Source of the DNA: a virus
Virus record (IMG/VR): IMGVR_UViG_3300005289_000011
Span: 1-40,685 of that record
DNA: 40,685 bases
Reading direction: 5' to 3' (one strand)
How positions within the stretch are numbered: the first letter of the stretch is position 1; each line of letters begins with the position of its first letter. A program made the position numbers and the translations under genes. Positions 29,631 to 37,062 of the stretch are shown one piece after another. The notes under the pieces are model-generated. The model was not told the DNA's origin and did no database searches. It saw only the letters and a list, made by a program, of their open reading frames with translations.

Positions 29631-30020
29631 ATGGTTAAGATTGAAGAAGGCAAGTTTTACAAGACGCGGGAGGGGCGCAAGGTTGGGCCTATGAAGTGGG
29701 AGGAAACAGGAAAATCTTATGTATATCCTAAAGGCGGTTACTGGAGGGCCGATCAGGAAGGCACATGGTGGCCCGATGGCTCTTATTATAAAAATAGAGA
29801 AGCCCAGAAAGACATCATCTCCGAATGGCCCTCCGAAGACAACTGCCCCATCCGTGAAATCCGCCGCCGTGAGATCGTTCCGGGGGTTTATGGGATTGTG
29901 GATGTAAGAGACAAAGCGGGAAGTATTTATATACATGCGGCTCCAACGGCAGATCAACTCCGAGAAGCCGCGCACCTGTTCAATCAATTGGCTGAGTTTT
30001 TGGATGGGGAGGGGGAGTGA
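29631..30020 (+). CDS. Unknown 129-aa phage protein
   Basis: MVKIEEGKFYKTREGRKVGP then WEETGKSYVYPKGGYWRADQ and EGTWWPDGSYYKN: a small beta domain rich in Gly and aromatics, of a kind repeated in other alphaproteobacterial phages. The second half (IVPGVYGIVDVRDKAGSIYI then PTADQLREAAHLFNQLAEFL) is alpha-beta. No function known. Preceded by a GC hairpin at 29580-29602 without T-tract. Overlaps the exonuclease gene start. Confidence 0.68.
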   Translation: MVKIEEGKFYKTREGRKVGPMKWEETGKSYVYPKGGYWRADQEGTWWPDGSYYKNREAQKDIISEWPSEDNCPIREIRRREIVPGVYGIVDVRDKAGSIYIHAAPTADQLREAAHLFNQLAEFLDGEGE

Positions 30021-30646
30021 TGGCGGGACCATTCTCTTACCTTGATATCGAAACAATACCCGACCAATCCGAAGGCGCACTAGAGCGAGCAAGGGAAGGC
30101 GTCTCTATCCCCGCCAACTACAAGAATGAAGAGACAATAGAGAAATACAAGGACGAAAAAGCGCAAGAAGCATGGGAAAAGACAGCTCTGGACGGCTTCA
30201 AGGGTCATGTGTGCTGCATTGTCAGGGACCAAACTCGCTACATCCTGCGCAGCGTTAAAGAAGAAAAAGACCTGTTGGAGCGCTTTTTCACTGGCATGAA
30301 AGAATGCGTCTTAGTTGGTCACAACATCATAGGATTTGACATTCAATTCCTGACGCGCCGCGCCCTGGTTTTGGGTGTTGAGCTTCCATATGAATACATA
30401 TGGCCACGTGCTTTGAAGCCTTGGGATAAGTCCGTATTTGACACTATGACGGCTCTTGGCGGAAAGGATTGGGTGTCCTTAGACAATTTAGCCAAAGCTC
30501 TACGAATCAGAGGAAAAAGCGGAAATGGAGGCGCGGTAAATTTCATGTGGCAACAAGGTCTGCATGATGAAATTTCTGATTACTGCGCAGATGATGTTCG
30601 TGTTGTACGTGAAATTCATAAACGGTTCTTGGCGTGTGGGTGGTGA
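30020..30646 (+). CDS. DnaQ-like/PolB-related 3'-5' exonuclease (208 aa)
   Basis: RNase H-fold exonuclease motifs: SYLDIETIPD (Asp9, Glu11), VGHNIIGFDIQFL (about 98-110), VFDTMTALGG and YCADDVRVVREIHKRF (about 187-202), giving the D-E-D-D set. Similar to the predicted 3'-5' exonuclease group related to the PolB proofreading domain. It forms TGATG with the previous stop. With SSB and ATPase it probably trims ends in recombination; no attached polymerase is present. Confidence 0.87.
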   Translation: MAGPFSYLDIETIPDQSEGALERAREGVSIPANYKNEETIEKYKDEKAQEAWEKTALDGFKGHVCCIVRDQTRYILRSVKEEKDLLERFFTGMKECVLVGHNIIGFDIQFLTRRALVLGVELPYEYIWPRALKPWDKSVFDTMTALGGKDWVSLDNLAKALRIRGKSGNGGAVNFMWQQGLHDEISDYCADDVRVVREIHKRFLACGW

Positions 30647-30726
30647 TCTGTTAAAATGAAATTGCGCGGCTAGGTTAGCTCCCGAAAGTCCATTACGCTG
30701 ATGGATTGCCGCGTATAATTCTAGCG

Positions 30727-30743
30727 AAACCTTAGCGGGGTTT
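30727..30743 (+). promoter_or_regulatory. Hairpin over the ribosome site of the homing endonuclease
   Basis: AAACC (30727-30731) can pair with GGTTT (30739-30743), burying part of the GCGGGG ribosome site two bases before ATG 30746. Upstream, CGCGGC/GCCGCG and TCCAT/ATGGA can also pair. It would hold translation low, as is known for some phage homing endonucleases. Confidence 0.42.
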
Positions 30744-30745
30744 TA

Positions 30746-31333
30746 ATGTCAGATAAAGTTTATTGCGTTTACACGCATAGCCGTCAAAGTGACGGGAAAA
30801 TTTTCTATGTCGGAAAAGGAAAGAAAAATCGCCCTTATTTTTTTAAGGGGCGTTCTTCGCTGTGGAGCAGAATCACAGCTAAGCACGGCTGCGTTGTTTC
30901 GATATATGCATCTGGTCTTTCTGAAAATGATGCGTTTGATTTAGAGAAAAAGCTCATATCAGAAATAGGAAGAAATAACCTTTGCAACCATACTGATGGC
31001 GGCGATGGGTGCAGTAATCCTTCACCAGAAACTAGAAGAAAAATGTCTTTGGCCAAAATAGGTCATGTTAAATCACCAGAAGCGATTCAGAAACACGCTG
31101 AAAAACTCAGAGGCAAAAAAATGCCTCCTGAAGCTATTGAAAAAACTAGACTTGCTCACTTAGGCTCGAAGAGAAGCGATGAAAGCAGAAGGAAAATGTC
31201 TGAAGCGGCAAAAAACAAACCTAAGTGCTCAGAAGAGGCAAGAAGAAAAATGTCCGCGAGCAGAAAGGGAAAAAAACAGTCCCCAGAACTCATTGCAAAA
31301 AGGTTTGCAAAATATTGGGGAGAGCCAAAATGA
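30746..31333 (+). CDS. GIY-YIG homing endonuclease with NUMOD3 repeats
   Basis: 195 residues. The nuclease domain opens YCVYTHSRQSDGKIFYVGKG (GIY-YIG core) and continues to LEKKLISEIGRNNLCNHTDG with the catalytic Glu. Four NUMOD3-type DNA-binding repeats follow: SPETRRKMSLAKIGH, SPEAIQKHAEKLRGKK, SDESRRKMSEAAKNK and SEEARRKMSASRKGKK. It is A+T-rich against its neighbours, as for a recent arrival. It sits free-standing between exonuclease and helicase; its stop overlaps the helicase start (ATGA). No intron splicing core was seen. Its target is probably the intact exonuclease-helicase junction of a related phage. Confidence 0.9.
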   Translation: MSDKVYCVYTHSRQSDGKIFYVGKGKKNRPYFFKGRSSLWSRITAKHGCVVSIYASGLSENDAFDLEKKLISEIGRNNLCNHTDGGDGCSNPSPETRRKMSLAKIGHVKSPEAIQKHAEKLRGKKMPPEAIEKTRLAHLGSKRSDESRRKMSEAAKNKPKCSEEARRKMSASRKGKKQSPELIAKRFAKYWGEPK

Positions 31334-33135
31334 CCTTCTCCCCCCGCCCCTACCAAGCCAAATGCCACGAAAAACTAACCGAATACCTCCGCTCCAGCGT
31401 TGAGCCCTGCCTGATCGATGCAGCGCCCGCCGCAGGTAAGTCCCACCTCATCGCAATGATTGCTGATTTCCTCTACAAAGTCAGCAATGGAAAGCGCGTC
31501 TTGTGCCTTGCGCCATCGCGGGAACTGGTCTTGCAGAACGCGGAGAAGTTCAAGCTGACTGGCGAAGCTTGTTCCATATTCTCCGCAAGCGCGGGGGCGA
31601 AATCCACGCGGCACAAAGTCGTGTTTGCCACCCCGTTAACCGTGAAGAATGCGATATCCAGGTTTAAAGATGGTTATGCAGGCGTGGTTGTCGATGAGTG
31701 CCACGGCATCACCCCGACCATCCGCGATATCATCGAACAGATGCGCGAACGCAATCCCATGTTGCGAGTCATAGGTTTCTCAGGGACGCCATTTAAGCTT
31801 GGGGATGGCTACATTTACCGGATCGGGCCGGATGGGCGCTCATTGGGCGAGGACGTGTCAAAGAACCCGTATTTCCTGAAATGCGTCCACCGCGTTTCTG
31901 CGAGGGAGATGCTTGACCAGGGGTTCATCACGCCAATGAAGATTGGCGCGACTGGTCACGAGCAATACGATACTTCCGGCCTGCACTTGAACCGTATGGG
32001 CCAATGGAATGCAGACGAGGTGGATCGCGCATTTGTGGGCCACGGCAGAAAGACCGCTGCAATCGTTGCTGACGTTGTTGAGAAGTCCAGGGGCTACGAT
32101 GGCGGGGTTATGCTGTTCGCGGCCACTGTGCGCCACGCTCATGAGATCATGGCGTCATTGCCGCCTTCGCTGTCGGCTTTGGTGACGGGTGAGAGCGAGA
32201 ACCGCAAGGAAACGATTAAGGCATACCGTGAGCGTCGGATTCGCTACCTTGTGTCGGTTGGAACGCTAACCACTGGCTTTGACGTCGCGCACACGCAGGT
32301 TATCGCGCTGTTGAGAAAGACGGAAAGCGCCGCGCTTTTGCAGCAGATCCTAGGGCGCGCTTGGCGATTGGACGACGGCAAGGAATATTCCGTCTGCCTG
32401 GATTATGCGGGAAATCTCGAATCACACTTCCCAGACGGCGACATCTATAATCCCGTGATCAAGGCAAGTATGAAGAAAGAGGCTGGTAAGCCATTGACGG
32501 CTGTATGTCCAGATTGCCAGTATCAAAATTCCTTCAGTTGCCAAGAGCAGTACAAGGATTATCCCGTAGATGAGAATGGTTATTGCCTTGACGTGTTTGG
32601 GGCGCGTGTCGAGACAGAATATGGTCCCATGCCCGCGCACCACGGGCGGCGCTGCTTTGGGTATGTTTCTGTAGGGGCAGGAAAGCTTGACCGTTGTTCG
32701 TACCGCTGGAGCGGCAAGCCGTGCCCTGAATGCCAGGAGCCGAACGATATCGCGGCCCGATACTGCTATGTTTGCAAGGCGGAGATAGTAGACCCCAATG
32801 AAAAGCTCCGGGGCGAATTCAAAGCCATGAAACGCGACCCCCATTTGCCACAGTGCGATGAGGTTTTGGCGATGGAATGTAAGGCCACGATTTCCGCAAG
32901 ATCAGGAAAGGAAACGTTGCGCGTCGATTGGGTAACGCCTTACAGGCAGTTTTCGGTATGGCTATTTCCGGGAAGCCCAGAACACAAACGTTTCATGGAC
33001 GTGACGGATAACGGCAACGTGAAACCGAAAACGGTTGGCTATCGCAAGACGGATGACCGATTTTTCAAGGTACATTCGTACAATCTGCCCGCTGATGAGG
33101 TGGAGACGATTGACATTGTGAGGCGGGCGGGATAA
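31330..33135 (+). CDS. SF2 DEAD/DEAH-type DNA helicase with zinc-finger tail (601 aa)
   Basis: Start at ATG 31330; an earlier in-frame start lies inside the homing-endonuclease gene. Motif I DAAPAAGKSHL (about 29-39), Ia LCLAPSRELVLQNAEKF, II VVVDECHG (DECH, about 120-126), III GFSGTPF, and in the second domain TLTTGFD and QQILGRAWRLDDG (motif VI). The C-terminus has Cys pairs CPDCQYQNSF, PCPECQEPND and YCYVCKAE, a zinc-binding module. Probably unwinds phage DNA in replication or branch repair. Full-length and intact despite the neighbouring homing endonuclease. Confidence 0.9.
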   Translation: MTFSPRPYQAKCHEKLTEYLRSSVEPCLIDAAPAAGKSHLIAMIADFLYKVSNGKRVLCLAPSRELVLQNAEKFKLTGEACSIFSASAGAKSTRHKVVFATPLTVKNAISRFKDGYAGVVVDECHGITPTIRDIIEQMRERNPMLRVIGFSGTPFKLGDGYIYRIGPDGRSLGEDVSKNPYFLKCVHRVSAREMLDQGFITPMKIGATGHEQYDTSGLHLNRMGQWNADEVDRAFVGHGRKTAAIVADVVEKSRGYDGGVMLFAATVRHAHEIMASLPPSLSALVTGESENRKETIKAYRERRIRYLVSVGTLTTGFDVAHTQVIALLRKTESAALLQQILGRAWRLDDGKEYSVCLDYAGNLESHFPDGDIYNPVIKASMKKEAGKPLTAVCPDCQYQNSFSCQEQYKDYPVDENGYCLDVFGARVETEYGPMPAHHGRRCFGYVSVGAGKLDRCSYRWSGKPCPECQEPNDIAARYCYVCKAEIVDPNEKLRGEFKAMKRDPHLPQCDEVLAMECKATISARSGKETLRVDWVTPYRQFSVWLFPGSPEHKRFMDVTDNGNVKPKTVGYRKTDDRFFKVHSYNLPADEVETIDIVRRAG

Positions 33136-33166
33136 GGTTTTTAAAGTTACGGTGAAGGAGCAAAAA

Positions 33167-33544
33167 GTGGGCAATAGATACGGAAGAAATCAAAAGCGAG
33201 CGCACAGAGAAGAGATTGAACGGCTAAATAAGGAGCTGTCCGAATTAGAGTTTCGGGCATATAGAGCCGAAAGAACCGCCTCTGACGCAGTTTCAAAAGC
33301 ATACCAAGATTTCGTCAGAAATGGCGAATATGTAGATTATGCCACTAAGGAAATATGCCGAGAGCTTGCCCGTTCTTATGCTCCAGCTTTACGTGAGGCG
33401 GCTGAAAAAGTTCTATCATCACGTAGGAATTCGCCTCCTATCCGTTTTGATGCTTATTCAAGCCCCGCAATTGGTATGATGACCAGCACTGTAATCAGAG
33501 GTGAGATTCCCGCCTTGCGCTATAATATTCAGGTGATGACATGA
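33167..33544 (+). CDS. Coiled-coil protein of unknown function (125 aa)
   Basis: Start chosen at GTG 33167 with AAGGAG six bases upstream; GTG 33152 is a weaker alternative. Basic N-terminus (GNRYGRNQKRAHREEIERL), then a coiled coil (NKELSELEFRAYRAERTASD) and a less regular C-terminus. A TTGACA and a GATAAG lie upstream but only 15 bases apart. Overlaps the VRR-NUC gene start. No family recognised. Confidence 0.6.
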   Translation: MGNRYGRNQKRAHREEIERLNKELSELEFRAYRAERTASDAVSKAYQDFVRNGEYVDYATKEICRELARSYAPALREAAEKVLSSRRNSPPIRFDAYSSPAIGMMTSTVIRGEIPALRYNIQVMT

Positions 33545-33978
33545 TCATCCCCGACCACATCCCCGTATACGGCGACAAATCATTCCGTGGCACATGCCCG
33601 CGTGAGGATTTGGAGCAAATATCAGTCATCGGGAGAATCCGCCGTGAATACCCGGAAACATACGGGAGGATAGCATTCCATCCTAGGAATGAGGGCCTCA
33701 AAGAGCGGGGCCAATTCTCCACGGTCATGAAGCACAATGCGGAAGGCATGACCCGTGGGGCCAGCGATTTAATCATCCCCGGTCGCCCTGCGTTCGTGTG
33801 TGAAATAAAACGCCAGGACCATACGCAAAGCAAATGGCAGGACGGGCAAATCGCCTATCTTGAGGCAGCACAAAAGGCGGGCGCGTTTGTATGCGTGGCA
33901 CTAGGGGCTGTTGCGGCTTGGCAAGCGTTTGAGGAATGGGTTAAGCTTGTTGAGGTGCTAGAGAATGAGGATAGCTAA
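33541..33978 (+). CDS. VRR-NUC (PD-(D/E)XK) nuclease (145 aa)
   Basis: GASDLIIPGRPAFVCEIKRQ carries the metal-binding Asp76 and Glu88-x-Lys90, and Gln103 with Tyr106 (DGQIAYLEAAQKAG) completes the VRR-NUC set. Family members cut branched or flapped DNA, so it may act as the Holliday-junction or flap enzyme with the helicase and ATPase. It is the usual size for a stand-alone phage copy. Overlaps the next gene by 14 bases. Confidence 0.88.
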   Translation: MIIPDHIPVYGDKSFRGTCPREDLEQISVIGRIRREYPETYGRIAFHPRNEGLKERGQFSTVMKHNAEGMTRGASDLIIPGRPAFVCEIKRQDHTQSKWQDGQIAYLEAAQKAGAFVCVALGAVAAWQAFEEWVKLVEVLENEDS

Positions 33979-34201
33979 CGCCATCAACGACGTACTGGAT
34001 GGGCGCACTCTTTTGAGTGATGCGGACCCGTCCATCCAGTCATGCTTGCGACTGCCGATTTACCACAAGGCTTGTGAGATCCTGTCTTTGCCAAAGGTGG
34101 ATAGGAAACACGCTCTGTCAAAAGCGCCGCCTTTGATCAGGCCTTTTATCGAGGATGAGGTTATCAGGATATGGAGAGAGAGAAGTGGGAAAGAGAAGTG
34201 A
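33965..34201 (+). CDS. Unknown 78-aa protein
   Basis: MRIANAINDVLDGRTLLSDA then QSCLRLPIYHKACEILSLPK and PPLIRPFIEDEVIRIW: mostly helical, hydrophobic pairs and charged ends. Overlaps nuclease and methyltransferase genes on either side, so it is part of that message. No family recognised. Confidence 0.62.
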   Translation: MRIANAINDVLDGRTLLSDADPSIQSCLRLPIYHKACEILSLPKVDRKHALSKAPPLIRPFIEDEVIRIWRERSGKEK

Positions 34202-34700
34202 ATTCGAACGCATAGATAAAGACTATTACCGCACAATAGATAAGAGGGCGGTTGAGGCTCTAGCGCCGCACCTGTTGCCACGGACTCGATTTTGTGAACC
34301 GTGCGCGGGCGCTGGCGATCTTATGGATCAGTTGACGGCTCTTGGCCATGTTTGCGCTAGAGCTAGAGATATAGACCCACAGCGAGAGGACATAGAGCGA
34401 AAAGACGCTCTAACAACTCTTACAGGCAACATTGATTGTTTCATTACAAATCCCCCTTGGTCTAGAGAAATACTGCACCCTCTTATCGATTTTTTGAGTT
34501 TGCAAGCGCCTGTTTGGCTTTTGTTTGATGCCGATTGGGCACACACAAAACAGAGCGCTCCATATATGAAATGGTGCAGTGACATAGTTTCAGTGGGAAG
34601 GCTGATATGGATTCCGGGAACAAATACGAGTGGCAAAGACAATTGCGCGTGGTATCGTTTTAGCCGTGATTCGAAATTTACAAAATTCCACGGTAGGTAA
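34185..34700 (+). CDS. Small DNA N6-adenine-type methyltransferase (171 aa)
   Basis: Start chosen at GTG 34185 after GGAGAGAGA. Motif I FCEPCAGAGDLMDQL (37-50) for S-adenosylmethionine, and motif IV NPPW (89-92), the catalytic motif of N6-adenine/N4-cytosine enzymes. The acidic motif ARDIDPQRED lies between. There is no target-recognition domain of normal size, so specificity may be low or need a partner. It could protect phage DNA from restriction or mimic host CcrM marking, which would matter for the phage GcrA-like protein. Site specificity cannot be read here. Confidence 0.82.
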   Translation: MGKRSEFERIDKDYYRTIDKRAVEALAPHLLPRTRFCEPCAGAGDLMDQLTALGHVCARARDIDPQREDIERKDALTTLTGNIDCFITNPPWSREILHPLIDFLSLQAPVWLLFDADWAHTKQSAPYMKWCSDIVSVGRLIWIPGTNTSGKDNCAWYRFSRDSKFTKFHGR

Positions 34701-34765
34701 GTTGCGTGGAAAGCCGAAATGAATTATGTTTTCCTTGTTTCCTCCCAGAAACTCCTCCGCACCTG

Positions 34766-34801
34766 AAGCCCTACGGTCCTCATCTGCCGTGGGGCTTTTT
34801 T
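34766..34801 (+). terminator. Strong intrinsic terminator after replication operon
   Basis: AAGCCCTACGG pairs with CCGTGGGGCTT (eleven pairs, one G-T) around a ten-base loop, followed by six T. It ends the 24.2-34.7 kb operon; the next promoter follows five bases later. Confidence 0.92.
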
Positions 34802-34805
34802 CTTG

Positions 34806-34834
34806 TTGACGTGCTGTTTAAAGTGTGAGATAAG
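34806..34834 (+). promoter_or_regulatory. Rightward promoter TTGACG-N17-GATAAG of the seven-gene run
   Basis: TTGACG 34806-34811, a 17-base spacer with TTTAAAGTGTGA, and GATAAG 34829-34834. Fifth member of the promoter family; lies directly behind the terminator, so it drives an independent unit. Confidence 0.87.
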
Positions 34835-34886
34835 GTTGTTATTGAAGAAAAACGGGGCAAGTCCCCGGCAACCAGAGGCAAGGGGA

Positions 34887-35201
34887 ATGACGATGGCGAT
34901 CTACAAATTCAACGACCAACAATTCGAAGCGATCCAGTCGGCCCTGAATGCGGCGATTGGAATGGCCCTCCGGTTCGACAATTCGATGATTGGCAAGATG
35001 TCGGATGCATCAAGCATGATGGACGACGTTGCCAATGAAGAAGGCGATTTGAAGCCTTTCAGCACGTACCCGGAAGATCGCGATAAGCTTCTCGACCTCG
35101 CCGGCAAAGCTGAACAAAGCGACGACGCTGCGGCCATCGAGCTCGCGGATCTAGTCAAGGCCATCCTGACCGATGAGCAGGCATTGATAGACGCCGCCTG
35201 A
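34887..35201 (+). CDS. Unknown 104-aa acidic protein
   Basis: Start at ATG 34887 with AGGGG; an earlier in-frame start would read through the promoter leader. MTMAIYKFNDQQFEAIQSAL then ASSMMDDVANEEGDLKPFST and KAEQSDDAAAIELADLVKAI: helical, strongly acidic, Met-rich. Charge and size resemble DNA-mimic or inhibitor proteins of early accessory genes, but this is inference. First gene after the promoter, hence probably best expressed. Confidence 0.68.
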   Translation: MTMAIYKFNDQQFEAIQSALNAAIGMALRFDNSMIGKMSDASSMMDDVANEEGDLKPFSTYPEDRDKLLDLAGKAEQSDDAAAIELADLVKAILTDEQALIDAA

Positions 35202-35224
35202 CCCTCTCAGCAAGGAGCACGACA

Positions 35225-35611
35225 ATGATCCGCTATGTGAACACCGGCGAATGCATCCTGATCAAGAGCAAGTACACGCACTGCGACAAGCCTTTCGAAG
35301 CCTATGGCGAGGCAATCGTCCAGCGCGTTCGTGAAAGCCTCACAGACGCCCTCAAAGGCCTGCTGGATGACAACACGGTTCAGGTGCTTCTGTTCGATAC
35401 CGACACCCTCAAGGCAGAGGACATCACGGAAGAAGCCGCGACTGTTTTCCTCGACGGCTGGAACGGCGATCCGGATGAAGATCAGGTTCCCGATTTCGTC
35501 GCCCAGTCAGAGGCCTATGAGGCTTGGTGCGAGCAAGAGCGCATTGAGAAGGGTTTCAACGCCCGCCGCCATTACGGCACCTACAGCACCGTGAACGGGA
35601 GCGTGGCATGA
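35225..35611 (+). CDS. Unknown 128-aa protein
   Basis: MIRYVNTGECILIKSKYTHC then DALKGLLDDNTVQVLLFDTD and VFLDGWNGDPDEDQVPDFVA: alpha-beta and acidic in the middle, with a basic end around FNARRHYGTYST. AAGGAGCACGAC ahead of ATG. G+C-rich with even codon use, more host-like than the late morons. No family recognised. Confidence 0.66.
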   Translation: MIRYVNTGECILIKSKYTHCDKPFEAYGEAIVQRVRESLTDALKGLLDDNTVQVLLFDTDTLKAEDITEEAATVFLDGWNGDPDEDQVPDFVAQSEAYEAWCEQERIEKGFNARRHYGTYSTVNGSVA

Positions 35612-35940
35612 GCGACGTTGTCCGCATGGTCCAGGCGTTAAAGACGCCATTCTGCGTTTTGTTTTTAGATGGCCGAAATGAACACGGCGCACACGTCTTG
35701 GCTAGCTACCCGAGATCATTTGAAGTCGTTGAAGATGACCTAACGGGGCAAGCAGAAGCCATATTGGATGCGGCTGAAAATGCTGGCTTCCAGACCGGCC
35801 AGCATGTTTGGGCTGAGTTTGGCTGGGTTGCACCTCAGATCGGCGACGAGGGTCGCGTGGAGATCGCCGGTTATTGGGATTTTCGGTGGATCAACGAAGA
35901 AATGACGCGCGCCCTCGCAGCCCGTGAGGTGGCGAAATGA
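35608..35940 (+). CDS. Unknown 110-aa protein
   Basis: Overlaps both neighbours by 4 bases (ATGA). MSDVVRMVQALKTPFCVLFL then SYPRSFEVVEDDLTGQAEAI and GYWDFRWINEEMTRALAARE: alpha-beta, acidic. No family recognised. Confidence 0.62.
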   Translation: MSDVVRMVQALKTPFCVLFLDGRNEHGAHVLASYPRSFEVVEDDLTGQAEAILDAAENAGFQTGQHVWAEFGWVAPQIGDEGRVEIAGYWDFRWINEEMTRALAAREVAK

Positions 35941-36161
35941 GAATTCACCCGGACGTTCTGAACGCTCACGCTCAGTTCGGTGGCGACCTAGGTCTGATGC
36001 AGAAGGCTTACGCGCACCACGATTTGGTTTCCGCCCTCCGCGAAGTCCTCGGCTGGGTTCGTCACTGGCAAGCCGACGTAGCTGGCAACCTCAAGCCCAC
36101 CCCCGACAGTCTCGCAATGGTCGAGGCAAAGATCATCAAGGCGCTGGGAGACGGGGCATGA
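35937..36161 (+). CDS. Unknown 74-aa helical protein
   Basis: MRIHPDVLNAHAQFGGDLGL then HHDLVSALREVLGWVRHWQA and MVEAKIIKALGDGA. Mostly helical, with His-rich stretches. Overlaps the previous and next genes as ATGA. No family recognised. Confidence 0.6.
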   Translation: MRIHPDVLNAHAQFGGDLGLMQKAYAHHDLVSALREVLGWVRHWQADVAGNLKPTPDSLAMVEAKIIKALGDGA

Positions 36162-36325
36162 GCGCCATCCTCCTCGAAGCCCAAGCAACCCGCCTCCGCA
36201 TCACCGTCTACGGACTGCTCACCCTTGCCGTCATGGGCTGCATCGGGGCGGCGGCTGTGAAGGCCGATGACCATTACCGCGCTGAGGCGATGATCAACCA
36301 GGAGGCCACAGCAACATGGAAGTGA
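36158..36325 (+). CDS. 55-aa single-pass membrane peptide
   Basis: MSAILLEAQATRLRITVYGL then LTLAVMGCIGAAAVKADDHY and RAEAMINQEATATWK. One membrane helix (about 16-34) with a basic cytoplasmic side and a short outward acidic tail. ATGA overlap with the gene before; the following gene starts inside it. An envelope-acting accessory peptide is plausible. Confidence 0.66.
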   Translation: MSAILLEAQATRLRITVYGLLTLAVMGCIGAAAVKADDHYRAEAMINQEATATWK

Positions 36326-36570
36326 ACGGCAAGGCTGTACGAAAGGAACCCGGAATGAACGTGACTGATGAAATGATCGAGGCTGCGGCATTGTCTGACG
36401 CAGAATTTGACGGTCGGAATTTCATGTGCATGGGCCGCGTGGATCGTGACCGTTACATCCTGCGCGCCAAGGCCTCCCTCGCCGCAGCCCTCTCCCTTGC
36501 GCCACAGGTGAAGAAGACCCCATCGCCCGAGACGAAAACGGAGGTACAGGAGGGAAACGGCCATGAGTGA
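36316..36570 (+). CDS. Unknown 84-aa protein
   Basis: Two starts are possible: ATG 36316 (AGGAGG eleven bases ahead) and ATG 36355 (AAAGGAACCCGG directly ahead), the latter giving 71 residues (MNVTDEMIEAAALSDAEFDG). RDRYILRAKASLAAALSLAP is a helix common at the end of small phage early proteins; the C-terminus is a disordered Lys/Glu/Thr tail. Function unknown. Confidence 0.6.
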   Translation: MEVNGKAVRKEPGMNVTDEMIEAAALSDAEFDGRNFMCMGRVDRDRYILRAKASLAAALSLAPQVKKTPSPETKTEVQEGNGHE

Positions 36571-37060
36571 GACAAAGCCGGTGGCGTACATCGATAAAGG
36601 CGCATTGGCAGAGCTTGAGAAGCATCCGGTTGCGTCTGCGACCGTTTGGAGCGGGAAGGCAAGTCATCGGTTTGCGCAAGCTGCCGAACCACTCTACCCC
36701 GCCTCCGCCCTTACCTCCTTGATGGAGGAGAATGAACGATTGCTAGCTAGAAATTCTGAAGCCAACGCAAAAGGTCAGGAAGCCTTTCAACTCGCTCTTT
36801 TCCATCAATCTCGCGCCGACGCCGCCGAAGCCCGCGTGAAGGAACTGGAGGCCAAGCTTGCCGAGGCCGACGCACTGATTGAAGCGCAACAGCACGACTT
36901 CGCGCAGAACAACATTCGCAACGCAGAGAATGCACACCGCGCAGAAGCCGCAGAGGCGCTGCTGAAGGAGGCGGCAGACTGGTGGGAATATTGGGACAAT
37001 GGCGATAAGTGCGCGCCACATTGGGTTGCCGCCATCCGCGCCCTGAAGGAGAAGCCATGA
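36563..37060 (+). CDS. Coiled-coil protein, Ead/Ea22-like early type (165 aa)
   Basis: The N-terminus PVAYIDKGALAELEKH with PLYPASALTSLMEENERLLA is typical of variable early phage proteins. A long coiled coil follows (AEARVKELEAKLAEADALIE), then AEALLKEAADWWEYWDNGDK. Function unknown. Its stop is two bases from the stop of the converging leftward gene at 37063, with no terminator between, so the two transcripts must overlap or meet. Confidence 0.68.
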   Translation: MSETKPVAYIDKGALAELEKHPVASATVWSGKASHRFAQAAEPLYPASALTSLMEENERLLARNSEANAKGQEAFQLALFHQSRADAAEARVKELEAKLAEADALIEAQQHDFAQNNIRNAENAHRAEAAEALLKEAADWWEYWDNGDKCAPHWVAAIRALKEKP

Positions 37061-37062
37061 CC

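Noticed and set aside
29559-30092. 177-codon leftward frame
   Set aside because: Shadow of the 129-aa gene and the exonuclease gene; no start signal.
33110-33136. TTGACA followed by GATAAG at the end of the helicase gene
   Set aside because: Spacing is only 15 bases, the spacer lacks the family pattern, and the bases are accounted for by the helicase codons and stop.
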